Shown piece by piece: positions 24,429-34,952 of a stretch of 64,000 nucleotides of DNA. The stretch spans positions 62,001-126,000 of the forward strand of contig VZSE01001852.1 of the NCBI GenBank assembly GCA_013398275.1, given 5' to 3'. How positions within the stretch are numbered: position 1 is the first letter of the stretch; the number at the start of each line of letters is the position of its first letter. Origin of the DNA: Promerops cafer. Taxonomy: Eukaryota; Chordata; Aves; Passeriformes; Nectariniidae. Below the pieces are notes generated by a model. It ran no database searches, had not been told where the DNA came from, and saw only the letters and a list, made by a program, of their open reading frames with translations. Made by a program: the position numbers and the translations under genes.

Positions 24429-24962
24429 ACAGCCAAGAATTCCTTCCCAATATCCCATCTACCCCTGCCCTCACAGCCAAGAATTCCTTCCCGAAATCCC
24501 ATCTATCCCTGCTCCTCACAGCCAAGAATTCCTCCCCAATATCCCATCTACCCCTGCCCTCACAGCCAAGAATTCCTTCCCAGTATCCCATTTATCCTGG
24601 CTCCTCATAGCCAAGAATTCCTTCCCAGTATCCCATTTATCCCTGTTCCTCACAGCCAAAAATTCCTTCCCAATATCCCATTTATCCCTGCTCCTCATAG
24701 CCAAAAATTCCTTCCCAATATCCCATTTATCCCTGCTCCTCACAGCTAAGAATTCCTTCCCAATATCCCATTTATCCTTGCCCTCAATGCCAAGAATTCC
24801 TTCCCGATATCCCATTTATCCCTGTTCCTCACAGCCAAAAATTCCTTCCCAATATCCCATTTATCCTTGCCCTCAATGCCAAGAATTCCTTCCCGATATC
24901 CCATTTATCCCTGCTCCTCACAGCCAAGAATTCCTTCCTGAAATCCCATCTACCCCTCCCCT
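24429..24962 (-). repeat. CR1-derived minisatellite, ~12 copies of 44-45 bp
   Basis: About 12 tandem copies carry the phrases CACAGCCAAGAATTCCTTCC, then CAATATCCCAT and TATCCCTGCTCCT. The unit is the antisense of one CR1 segment (GATATTGGGAAGGAATTC with TGGCTGTGAGG), which is present as a single copy at about 26,128-26,165. Variants such as CATAGCCAAAA and CAATGCCAAG mark sub-types. Copies 9-10 and 11-12 form an 89-bp dimer repeat (from about 24,771 and 24,860). The repeated SQEFLPSIPFIP-type peptide in the plus frame is a by-product. Confidence 0.93.
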
Positions 24963-25040
24963 CTGGCAGTTTGAAACCATCCCCCTTGTCCTCTCCATCA
25001 TGCCCTTGTAAAAGGTTTCTCTCCATCTTAAAGTTTTTTC
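24963..25040 (-). mobile_element. CR1 LINE fragment adjoining the minisatellite
   Basis: CCCTCTGGCAGTTTGAAACC, TCCTCTCCATCATGCCCTTG and AAAAGGTTTCTCTCCATCTT continue the antisense CR1 order beyond the expanded unit. This shows that the minisatellite grew inside a CR1 copy. The CR1 part expected on the other (3') side is missing at 24,428. Confidence 0.85.
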
Positions 25041-26027
25041 TGACCTTAATTCTGTTATTTTGTGATTTTAACCCTCGTCTGATTCATTCTTTTTTTGGGG
25101 TGAAAGAGAAATCTTTACCCACTTGAACATCTGCAACTGAAGAACTCCTTCACTGCCTTTGCAGAGCCTCTACAGAGCCAGGACTTTTAAACCAGCTCTG
25201 ATCCCAAGGTGGAGCATGCAAGCCATGGGATTTTGTCTTGGAAAGGGATGACCAGACCACAGAGATCTCATCATTTAACAGTTTTTTATAATTGCTTTTT
25301 ATTTCCAGAAAAACATGCAGCTTTGGTGTTGACCCAACCCGGACAGGCAGTTCTGGACGGGGTTCTGCTGGATTTCAGGAGAATGCTGCAGTAGAAATTC
25401 AGGGTTTATATTCTCTTTATCCACTTCATTGATCTGCTTTATCAAATTCCAGGGAATTGTGATTACCTGTGGGAAGCACACGGCTGGGATGTTTTCTGGT
25501 GATCCAATGCTATCTCCTTTCTCTTTTTTTTCCTTTTCTGCTAATGCCAGGAGCTGAACCAAAGCTGGCTCCTTCCAAAAGCAGTGCCTGCATTCCTTAC
25601 CCACGTGCCACAATCTCAAAATCCCCAAGGAACGGATGGCACTATCACATCCCAGTTTTGTCTTTTCCAGGCTCTGTGGAAATTCCTTTGGCATTTCCAC
25701 AGCTGGGCGAGCTCTGCTCGTCTCAAACTGAGCTGAAGAACGACCTTGGCCAGGCTTGAGCTGCTTCTTGCAGCAGAACACCCAATATCTGCCCATGAAT
25801 GTGGCCTGGCACAAGGAAAATCTCCCAGAGAACAGTGGGGTTTGCCTGCAGGAAGCTTTGAGACCACCAAGACTGAGGGTGGAGGATAAAAACCTCCCTG
25901 TGACTGGCAGGAAGGTGGGAGTGAGGTTTTGCTGGAATCCCAGAGTCACAATTTTTCCCACTGGAGGTGATTCCTCTGCAATCTCTTCTGTGCCTTGATC
26001 GGCAAGGAGCAAAAAACGGGAAGTGGG
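25041..26027. other. Single-copy DNA holding a long minus-strand open frame
   Basis: This is non-repeat sequence between two CR1 copies of opposite orientation. Most of it is covered by the 346-codon minus-strand frame described separately. No other gene is recognised. Confidence 0.5.
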
Positions 26028-26339
26028 AAACCTCAGGAAGGCTGTGAGAAAATGGAGAGAGAATTTATGAGAGAATGGGGGGACAGGACAAGGGGGGATG
26101 GCTTCAAACTGCCAGAGAACAGGGCTAGGTGGGATATTGGGAAGGAATTCCTGGCTGTGAGGGTGGGCAGGGGCTGGGATGGGATTCCCAGAGCAGCTGG
26201 GGCTGCCCCTGGATCCCTGGCAGTGCCCAAGGCCAGGCTGGACACTGGGGCTGGAGCACCTGGGACAGTGGGAGGTGTCCCCACCCAAAAGGATCATTGA
26301 TGATCTTTTCAACCCAAACCCTTCTGATTCTACAATCAA
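25299..26339 (-). other. 346-codon open frame, unrecognised; possible terminal exon at its 3' end
   Basis: This is the longest open frame outside the satellite and the gap. The first ~110 codons (26,339 to about 26,010) are antisense CR1. The remaining ~235 are single-copy and match no family I know. Near the end, a good acceptor (GTGTGCTTCCCACAG, exon from 25,466) precedes 56 codons containing a KEN-box-like DKENINP. The frame ends in TAA, which overlaps an AATAAA poly(A) signal (25,298-25,303 on the plus strand). A donor-like GGTAAGG also occurs upstream in the frame. This could be a lineage-specific gene end or chance: single-copy stretches this long are expected to be rare but not negligible in 64 kb. 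Confidence 0.15.
26028..26332 (+). mobile_element. CR1 LINE fragment, ~305 bp
   Basis: This is a sense CR1 with the order GAAACCTCAGGAAGGCTGTG, GGCTTCAAACTGCCAGAG, GGGATATTGGGAAGGAATTC, CCCAGAGCAGCTGGGGCTGC, GTGCCCAAGGCCAGGCTGG, GGACAGTGGGAGGTGTCCCC, and a decayed tail. It holds the single-copy ancestor of the unit expanded at 24,429-24,962, and lies in inverted orientation to that copy. Confidence 0.94.
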
Positions 26340-29300
26340 AGAAAAAAGACGTGGGGAAGAGCTCAGGCCTTTCCTTTCTCACACCCATTCAGATCCACCA
26401 CGCTTCACCTCCTAGAAAATAAATCTGTCCCCAGTCAGAGCTGGCAGCTCTGTTTATGGCCTGCAATTACTCCAGGCCCCATAAATGTGGATGGAATTAA
26501 GTGTTAATATCTGTCTGTATGAGGAGTGCAAGAGCACATCAACACTGAGTGTTATTATAGGAAGGTAATTATTGACACAAGTCTTCAGCTGGATCTTAAT
26601 GTATTTATGAATAATTCTTTTACAAGCGCTGTTGCTCTCCCATTATTATGATTTTATTCTTTGTTCAGCTGGTAGATGATAACCTTGGAAAAGATACTTG
26701 TAATAATAAACTTTGGACATTGTTTTTAAATGTGGAATACATAATTAAAACATCACTTAACTCTCATCAGTATTGATTTTTCCAGGAAATAGAATTTCCC
26801 TCATCTGACAGCACAGGAATAAAAGAGGACTGAACATTTTTTTAGACAGTTCTCACTCAGCAAATTATTGTATTATTACATTTCCTTCATCCCTTCTAAT
26901 CAGAAATGAAAGTGTACAGAGGTTGTTAACACCCAAGTAGTGAAGGTTACAATAATTTCTTTGGAAGTTTGACTTGGAATAAAGGGATTTAGGCTCAGAT
27001 AAACACTCTACCACGAGCTAAATTAAGTCTTTCTGCTGGATACCAGAGCCAAGGAAGCAAAAATCATGGAGTAAACTTCCCACAGTCGATAAACCATAAG
27101 TAACCTGTCAAATGTAAGTAAAAGGGGGAGGAATTAGGCAATGTTGGGATTTACAAACTGGAGCAACGAGGCAGAGGAGTGAGAAAATTAACACCAACAC
27201 CTCATAGAAATTACCAGTGCCTTCAGCTGAGTTGCTCACAAGTAAATGTCAGCTGAGCCAGAGGCAGCAAACACCTCTGGAACTTGAATATTCAAATTAC
27301 TTTGAAGGCAAATCCCTCAAATACAGGGAGAAAGGTGCCAGACTTGGAACTTGAGTAAAGCATTAATGAGCGACAGCTGAGGAGAGGCAAAGCAAGCCCT
27401 GGAGTTCTCCGTGATGATGTTCCCACCCCTGGGTCAAATCTCTGCCATTTTGGGCAAGATTTAATTTTCACTAACTCCTCTGTTGACACGAACAGATCCT
27501 CACCAGGAATCCTTTCGAATTCCTACCTTGTTAAGGCAAGCTAGGACCCACAAAAAGCATTTTCCCCTATTTTATCTGCTCATTAGAAAGCTTTTATTAT
27601 GCTTTAAAAACATGTTTCTGTATTTTCACCGGCATCATCCATCTTTTTTCCCAAAAAATGTGTTTTTCCCTGGAAAATTCATGTCAGGAATATTCCCAAA
27701 CCCTGGTGAGAGCTGAGCCAAGACATGGTTGAGACAATAAAGTTACAGAGTGCTGGAACTGTTTGTTCACCACTGAAATTCCTCTCCCCAGTCTCAGCCC
27801 TACTCAAACCCTTTTGTTTAATTCCCTTTTTCTTTTCCAGGTTTTGTCCATTTTGCTGGATGAATCCAAAAGGGAAGGGGTCAAACAGCACCTTTTGTGC
27901 TCACTCTGGTCTTTGCTTTCTGGTAGGATTTACTGGGTGTGTGGGAAAGAGAAAATGGGGATTTTTCCACTACCACAAAAGGCTGGGATTGAGTTTTTTC
28001 CACTTAAAGACTGTTTTAATTAGGGCTTGAGTGGCAGAAATGCCTTTAAAATTATCCTAAACAAATAATAAGGACTTGTTTTAATCCCACATCTACAGCA
28101 GGGTGAGTTAGAAGCCCAGTTTAATGTTAATTCCTGCTTTATTGTGTCTTTATTGTGGCTTAGCATCATTCCCACAATAATCAATCAAAATTGGAAATAC
28201 AACACAAATTAACCCGCTACTGTGGCTTTTCCCTTGTATTTCAGAGTTTATATAACACAACTCTCATAATACCTTCAAGGAAAAAAAAAAATAGAAGAAA
28301 TAGCAGGCAAGAAATAGATGTCTTGGTCTTTCATCTAAATTTAATGAGAAAAAGAGTTGCAATGAAATTAGAGATGTGCTGAACTATCCATAGGAGATTC
28401 CAAGCCATTATTAGCCTGCTCACCCTGCTACTTATCTTCAAATGCACACACCAGCAGCAGAAAGGATTTAGGTTACATTTTAGTAATCCAAATCTTGTAG
28501 GTACTGGGGTTTAGTGAAACTGGAGCACTCGTTACTATAATTTTGCTACAAAAAAATCAGTGTTTAGTGAAGTGAGAGGTCTGGCTTTAATGCATGGAAG
28601 TGAGGAGTTTGGGGCTGTGGCAGCGAGGTTGGAGTGTCAGTCTGGATCACCAGCCCTAAAGCTGAATTTCCTTGGGTTTGGGGATTTGTCAAGTATTTAA
28701 GGGTGTTGAAATGTAAACTTCCTTCTTGATGATGTTCAAACCTCTGTAAAACAGCCTTTAAAGAAGGGGAAAACACAGGAGGAAGAAGCAAACTCAGCAG
28801 CGCTGGGGTGGCTGTGGTGAGGAACAAATCCTTGTCTTGTGTGGCCAGAGTGGGAATTGACACCTGAGCTCCCTCCTGACCATGGATGAGGAGGAGCTGG
28901 GATCTCTCAGAAGGATTTTTGCCTCTCTCTGCCTCAGTTTCCTGGAGGAGCAACTGGAGAGGCCTCTTTCCCTGGTGGGAAAACTGCAATTTAACTGAAA
29001 TGCAGCCATATGAATATTACGATAACACGGCCCTGGGTGTCTGAATCTAATTGATCAAAAGTAATAACTGTGATGGAAAAATTAATTGGAAGAATCATTA
29101 TCAGAGATTCAAAAACTACATCTATTTCTCTATTAATCTAAAACCTCTGTTTCTCAGTAATCCAACTTAATCTCACTAGAATCCCTCTATTAATGGTGCT
29201 GTGTGGAAGGAGGAAGCATCGCTGGGTAGAACACAAATGTGTTATAAAAATAGCATTTATGGTGTGTGGAAACGTTGAGGATTGGGTTTAAATCTGCAAA

Positions 29301-29911
29301 ATTCAACAAGTTCTGGACAAATTCATGCAAAATTCATGTCCAATTCTGGACAAGAGCACATTTTAACAGTGACTCTGAGTGCAGCTCCTCCTTTATTGGC
29401 ATCCCCTTGGCAATGACCTGGGAGCTGCTCAGCCACTGATTAACTCAGGTTACCACAGGGGTCTCCCAATTAATAGAAATCAGAATCCAGTGGCCCTGTC
29501 AGACACAGAGCTGCATTTCTGGTGGCAAATTCATGACCTGGAGCTCTCCCAGTTGCTGCTCTCCCTGTTCCATCTCTCCTGCAGGCTGGGCTGGGCTGTG
29601 GAGACAGAGTTCACTCCTTGGTGGAATGAGTTACTCTTATTGAATTCGAAATGGGTGACATCCCTTTATTCATCTTCATCTAAATTCAGGTGAACATGCA
29701 ATTAAAAGGGCTGTGTTACCTGGAAAATAAATCCTCCCCTGCCTCTAAATATCTGACCCTGCCAGGCAATGTTTGGAGCATGAGAGGTGAGAAATAATCC
29801 CCGAGGGTGGGCAGGCAGGGATTGTTCCAGAGGGGGGTAAAAAGCAGGAGAGAGGTTTTTGTTGTATTTCCACCAGGATAAACAAGTCCTCAGAGTGGAC
29901 AGGAATTAGAT
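26333..29911. other. Single-copy DNA, possible conserved non-coding block
   Basis: No recognised gene. The segment from about 26,440 to 26,960 is AT-rich, repeat-free and full of TAAT/ATTA and TTTATG-type motifs, and is one of the better conserved-element candidates. The open frames (up to 141 codons at 28,564-28,989, minus) have no recognisable domain. Confidence 0.5.
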
Positions 29912-30070
29912 GGAATTTAAATCCCTGGAAGTGTTCAAGGCCAGGCTGGATGGAGCAACCTGGATGGGCAGGGACACTTTAGGACAAAGTGTCCCTGCCC
30001 ACGGCAGGCCTTGGAATTTGATCGTATTTAAGATTCTTCCAACACAAACCATTCTCTGGCTCCATGATTT
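29912..30070 (+). mobile_element. CR1 LINE fragment containing a hairpin
   Basis: This is a sense CR1 3' end with ATCCCTGGAAGTGTTCAAGG, CCAGGCTGGATGGAGCAACC, a TGTCCCTGCCCACGGCAGG block and a CTCCATGATTTT tail. Between the second and third blocks a 16-bp inverted copy of the TGTCCCTGCCCA segment has replaced the normal sequence, forming the hairpin at 29,965-30,001. Confidence 0.9.
29965..30001. repeat. Perfect inverted repeat, 16-bp arms, 5-nt loop
   Basis: The left arm TGGGCAGGGACACTTT (29,965-29,980) and the right arm AAAGTGTCCCTGCCCA (29,986-30,001) are exact reverse complements around AGGAC. It lies inside a CR1 copy whose relatives lack it. Confidence 0.97.
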
Positions 30071-31558
30071 TATGACATGTGATATATTTTGCACCATAAC
30101 CATGCAAAAGCAGGGTTTTTTAAATTATTTGTTCATCTAAAAGCTACAATGAGGATGTCCCAGAAATTGTGTTATAAATACACATGTGCTGGCTGGTGGA
30201 AATTGCTGTGGTCTTTAATGCTTGTAATTCTGGAAAGTTCATTAAAATTAAAGTTTTGTCTAATTAAGCAACTCTTTCATTCTGCTGGTTTTAAACCCAA
30301 GGTTTTGCTTGGAAGTTCTTGGTGATATCTGAATATTTCTCCTCATGTCTCTGCCTATATTTATCTGATCCTCTGGTAAATCCTTCAGGGCTGAATCCAT
30401 TTCCAGGCTGCACTCGTGGAATCCAATTCAATAATTCAAAACTACTAAAAAAAAAAATTAAATAATTAAACCTATTTTTAGAAGCTCAGTTCCTCATTCA
30501 GATTTTTCTGTACAACCAACTGCAGCTGGGGATCATTTTTCATATTTCCCTATCAGTGTTTTATCAGCTTTTTCAGTTTGGGATGTTAATTGAACTGAAT
30601 TAATTCTTACCAACACACTGTGAGGATAATGTTATACCCAGAGTTTTATAAATGGTACCTCTCTAATTATTGACATTTTAATGGATTTATGTTCTAGATA
30701 CAATATTTGACCTCTGACCTAAAAAGTGGGGATTGATGTGGCACAAGAAAATGGAATTTCATGATACAGAGCAAAACGAGACTGATATTTTGTTAGAAGT
30801 GTTTGCACATGAAATGTGCTGTGAAAGTTAATTTTATTACTAAATTGGTATACAAAGCTGAATCCCCAAAAGGGAGCTCAGCTGTCAATTCTTCAAGCAC
30901 AATGCTACAACTAAAAATAAAAAATTCAACGTTCACATGCAATTTCTTGGCTTAAAGCGTGCAGAGCAGATTGTGCAGCTCTTCTTGCTCCTGAATACTA
31001 ATTTTGCATGTAAACATTTCCTTATTCTGGGCAGGATTGTTCTTCGTTTGCCTCTCACAATCCCTGTAAAACTGGAAAATAGGAAATTATCTCCCTTACA
31101 AAGGGAGGCTGGAAATAGAAGAGATATGAAACTACAGATGAAAGGGTCTTAGAAGCAAATTGTGTGTCCAGTGGTGCCTTTCAGCATCCCTGGGCCAGTG
31201 ATTCCTCCTCCCATGGCATTGTTGTGCTCCCTGCAACCACTGAAAGTCCTGCAGAAAGAGAATTTGGGGTGAACTGGGCCCACGGGGTGAAATGTTAGCA
31301 GTTAATCTGTGTTTTGCATCAATTTAAAACTAAAAATCCCTGTGCAATTAGTGAGATTTAACAAGGTGATGGCCAGGGGAGAAGGGGGAAGTCAGGCTTT
31401 AGCTGGGGCAGATCTTTTCTACCAGCAGGTAACAGGATGAAAATGAATTTGTGGCTGAGATTTGGGAGACAGCAAAAATAGTTTTTTATTCATTAAGTTC
31501 CTCTAGCACAGTGTCCTTCCCATGGAAAAAAACCTACAATTTCCTCTTGGAATAATGA
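30071..31558. other. Single-copy AT-rich DNA
   Basis: No recognised gene or repeat. An A-run followed by TTAAATAATTAAA lies near 30,447-30,472. Several AT-rich stretches lie between 30,540 and 30,930. Confidence 0.55.
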
Positions 31559-31648
31559 AGTGTCCAAGGCCAGGTTGGACAAGGCTTGGAGGAACCTGGT
31601 CTAGTGGGAGATGTCCCTGCCCATGGCAAGGGGTGAAAAATAAGATTA
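31559..31648 (+). mobile_element. Short CR1 internal fragment
   Basis: TGTCCAAGGCCAGGTTGGAC, AAGGCTTGGAGGAACCTGG and AGATGTCCCTGCCCATGGC are the CR1 block just upstream of the tail. The tail itself is lost. Confidence 0.85.
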
Positions 31649-33649
31649 CATTTGGCACTCTGCACCTACAAACCGAGTTTGCTTTGGTCCCTTGTTCCTA
31701 AATTAGGTTTTCCTGCTGTATCACATTCCGGGGTGCCCCCTGGGCCATAAAAGCCTTGTTTTCCTGTCACAGGAGTGCTGTTACTCCCAGCCAGGTGTGG
31801 CTACACTCCCTGCATTATTTATCCTTCCAGGAGCATGGAAATCCCTGCAGCTGCTTCAGGCTGAGACCTGATTTAGGTGGGCACAGAAAGACTTTTTGTT
31901 GCTGTTTCCCCCTGCCAATAATCCCATCTTCCTGCAGACATTCCTTTATTGATCCAGCTCTTCCCCAAAGCCACCTTCTCCACTCTGCTGGTCGGGCTCT
32001 TCCACGACAAAAAATAAACGTGAAAGTGTTGTGAGTTTAGAATTTGTGGTTGGTTTGATGTGGCTGCATTTGTGTAAAAGCAACGGAGCAGCACCTGGTG
32101 GAGTGGCCAGGACCCCAAATGTGTGTTAATCCCAAACCAGGCGAGCTGGGCTGTGTGCTTGATGATCTTGGAGGTCTTTTCCAGCTTTAATGATTCTGTA
32201 ATTGTCTCATCCCCCACCTGCCAGCTCCACCCTGCCCTTGAACACCCACCTGGTACATGAATAATTGCTTTTTCAGGTGGGATTTCAGGGCTTGAAAGGT
32301 GCAGGAGGACTTTGCTGAGCACACAGCCATTTTTTAGATGAACTGAAGAGTCTCTTCCCCAGCTTTGAAAAGAATAATTCAGCTCCACCAATGTTTGGGT
32401 TTTCCATCTGACCCCGAAGTCAGGGAAATCCTTCCTGTGGGAGCAGAAAGCAGGAGCAGGTGCTGCACATCCCAAAATCCTCCCAGCAGCAGAATGTTCT
32501 TCCCTGGTGTTTTGAGCTCTTCTCTGACAGCTCACCACGAGCTGAGCACTTGAGCATTTTAGAGCGAGCGTTTGAATAGGAGAAGCAGCATCTTTGCACG
32601 GTGTCATTAGGAGATGACATTTCCAAAAGAGAGTCAGAGACTTATGAAAATTTCATGTGAGCTTCAGGAGCTTCTCTAAAGTGAATCATCCCCCCTTGCA
32701 GCCAGGCTCTGTGCTGACTCCTAGGCTGGCATCCCCCAGCCCTCTGAGTTTTAGGAGTTTTACGAATTCACGATTACAGAGTGTCAGGAATTCAAGGACC
32801 AGCTTGCCACGGAGCACGGTTTGGATGGGAACATTAGAAATTCCTGCCTGGAATTGTTCTGGCCCACCAGTGGGAGCAGAGCTGCTGGTTGCTGGTGGAG
32901 GGGAAAGCAATTAGAGGAGAGGCTGCTGCTCAGAGCTCCTTGCTCTTGGTTGTTGCAGGTTGCAGACATGCTGAGAGCTGTTTATTTGAGCAGAGACTTA
33001 CTAAAGGGAGTGATATTCATACATTTGGGTCAGTGACAGTTTTATGTAGAGCTGTGAAGTGCTGCTGGTTTGTTTTTGCCTCCCTGGAAACATGGGCTGT
33101 AGCAAAAAACAAATTGCTGCAAACAGAAGCAGCTGCCAGAGAGGTCAAAGAGTAATTTCTGTGGCCAGATATGATCAACTGGTGTTGAGAAAGAGGTGGA
33201 TAAAGAAGGAAATTGTGCAGTGCCTTTGTTTCCAGAAGAAGAGCTGATTAAGATGTCAGCTTGTTCTGCTTCCATCTTCATTTATTAAATTGTCAGCTTC
33301 TATCTGTCCCACGGGATCTCCCCATAGTGAATCTTCTCTACAGAGGGAGATTTCTGGAGCTGGGTTTGATATTTCAGACTCAGCTTCCCATTGAAATTGT
33401 ACTGATTGCAGGGCCTTAAAGATGGGCATAAAAAGCAGCACATTTGATCTCAGCTTTTGTCATTCATCACACAGGACTTTTTTGGCCAAAGCTTTGAGAT
33501 CAGTCCTTTGGTTTCACATTCCATCAGTGTTGTGTAAAACGAATCTCTCAACTTCCAAGTGACTTTGGCTTCCCTTCAGGCACTTCAGGCAGACTCAGGA
33601 CCCTGAATGGAAGAAGTTTTGGTTGTCACTGGAGCCCTTCCTCCTTCTC
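31649..33649. other. Single-copy DNA with a short CR1 tail near 32.2 kb
   Basis: Apart from the CR1 remnant at 32,135-32,202, no recognised element is seen. The 244-codon minus-strand frame at 31,873-32,607 passes through that CR1 remnant and has no recognisable domain, start context or splice pattern. I do not call it a gene. Confidence 0.5.
32135..32202 (+). mobile_element. Short CR1 3' tail fragment
   Basis: CTTGATGATCTTGGAGGTCT, then TTTCCAGCTTTAATGATTCTG, is the CR1 tail in sense orientation. Confidence 0.8.
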
Positions 33650-33756
33650 CAGGCCGAGCTTGGAGGTGTTAGGTCATAGATTGGACTGAATAATCCCAAA
33701 GATCTTTTCCAATCCAGTTCATTCTGTGATTCATTCTGTGATTCATTCTGTGATTC
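33650..33756 (+). mobile_element. CR1 3' end with 12-bp tail repeats
   Basis: This is the sense 3' end of a CR1: TAGATTGGACTGAATAATCCC, then AAGATCTTTTCCAATCCAG. It ends in three perfect copies of ATTCTGTGATTC (33,721-33,756). Tail repeats of this kind are typical of CR1 3' ends. Confidence 0.85.
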
Positions 33757-34742
33757 TCTTTGCCCACTGATTTTCCAAGGGTCACCTCAGCCCACTTTGC
33801 CCTGAACCAGCCTTGCTGTGCTCTCGTGGTGCATCCTGTGATCATTTTCTCTGGGGGAGGGCCGTGCACAGATCAGAAATGTCTTATCAGACAACCATCA
33901 AACACCAAATCCCCGGGTCTTGCTGCACTGCAGGTGTCAACAACAACACTTGGCCTGAAGGGGAGATCCTTTGGCTTCCTTTTAGCTGCCCTGATTATTC
34001 CTTCCAAGGTGAGATCACACCAAAAGCAAGTCAAGTCTAATGAAAGCAGCACCTGGATGTGTGAAAAGGAGCAAAAACTCCTTTAGTTGATTGAAGAGTC
34101 TTCAGTTTGCAAACACCTTTATTGCACTCAACACAGGCCTCGCCCAGGCCCACGCCCTGGAAATAAAAATCCTAATTTGTGTTCCCTGCCCCCTGAGACG
34201 TGTTGGAACCTGGCTGGTGCCAGAGACTTCCCAGACCCACAGCAGAGCCTCTCAGAGCCCCAGCAGAGCGTGCTCAAAGTCACAGCATCCTTGAGCCTTC
34301 ACTGCTCCCTGTTATTATTGCTGCTGTTATTAGACTTTGTAATGCACTCAGCTCCCAAGTGCTCCCTGCTATTGCTGAGATTACACAATCCTTCAAGGAA
34401 TTTTAAAGACAGCTGTTTTGTGCATGCTCCAAAGGAACAGGGAGGGGGAGAAGCTGCTTTTTGCACTGCTAGGCAGCGTGGCTGTGCAGAGCTGAAGTGT
34501 AGGTGATGGAGAGAAGACCTACAGGATCTCCAGTGTATGGCAGGAGAAGGGAGGGGCAGCTCTTCCCAGAAAACCTGTCCTCCATGGCACAGCTGGCACT
34601 TTGAGAGAGGTGGAATGAGTTTTTTCTTCGGCTCAGTAACCAGGGTGGAGTGTCCAGAGCCACACAGATGTGGCCAGAAAGGTCTCAAAAGGTCAAGTGG
34701 TCCATGGTGGTCCCACCTCATCACAGAGCCACACACAGAACT
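33757..34742. other. Single-copy non-coding DNA
   Basis: Nothing recognised. The sequence is moderately GC-rich, with several overlapping open frames on both strands (up to 145 codons) that show no family signature. A TTTATT near 34,120 could be an antisense poly(A) signal, without other support. Confidence 0.5.
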
Positions 34743-34830
34743 TCACAGAATGAGAGAATCATTAAGGTTGGAAAATAACAAGATCATCAAATCCAACCAT
34801 TCCTTGATAAATAAACATCATTAATGGAGG
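34743..34830 (-). mobile_element. CR1 3' end fragment, antisense
   Basis: CACAGAATGAGAGAATCATT, AAGGTTGGAAAATAACAAG and ATCATCAAATCCAACCATTC are the antisense CR1 tail of the same subfamily as at 16,019 and 57,083. Confidence 0.85.
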
Positions 34831-34840
34831 TTGGAAAGGG

Positions 34841-34950
34841 GATGGGATGGGATGGGATGGGATGGGATGGGATGGAATAGAATAGAATAGAATAGAATAG
34901 AATAGAATAGAATAGAATAGAATAGAATAGAATAGAATAGAATAGAATAG
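34841..34950. repeat. Compound microsatellite (GATGG)7(AATAG)15
   Basis: Seven perfect GATGG units (34,841-34,875) pass without interruption into fifteen perfect AATAG units (34,876-34,950). It lies about 10 bp beyond an antisense CR1 fragment, but on the side facing that CR1's 5' end. Confidence 0.98.
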
Positions 34951-34952
34951 AA

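Noticed and set aside
24306..24815. Repeated SQEFLPSIPFIP-type peptides as a proline-rich protein
   Set aside because: The frames follow the CR1-derived minisatellite and appear on both strands.
24429..24962. CRISPR-like or gene-cassette repeats
   Set aside because: The repeats are contiguous, with no spacers, and derive from CR1.
25299..25340. Similarity of the C-terminal CMFFWK to somatostatin-type FFWK peptides
   Set aside because: The match is only four residues, the stop follows directly, there is no second cysteine or dibasic cleavage site, and the motif is too short to mean anything.
31873..32607. 244-codon minus-strand frame as a gene
   Set aside because: It runs through a CR1 remnant, has no family signature, and a frame of this length is plausible by chance in this GC range.
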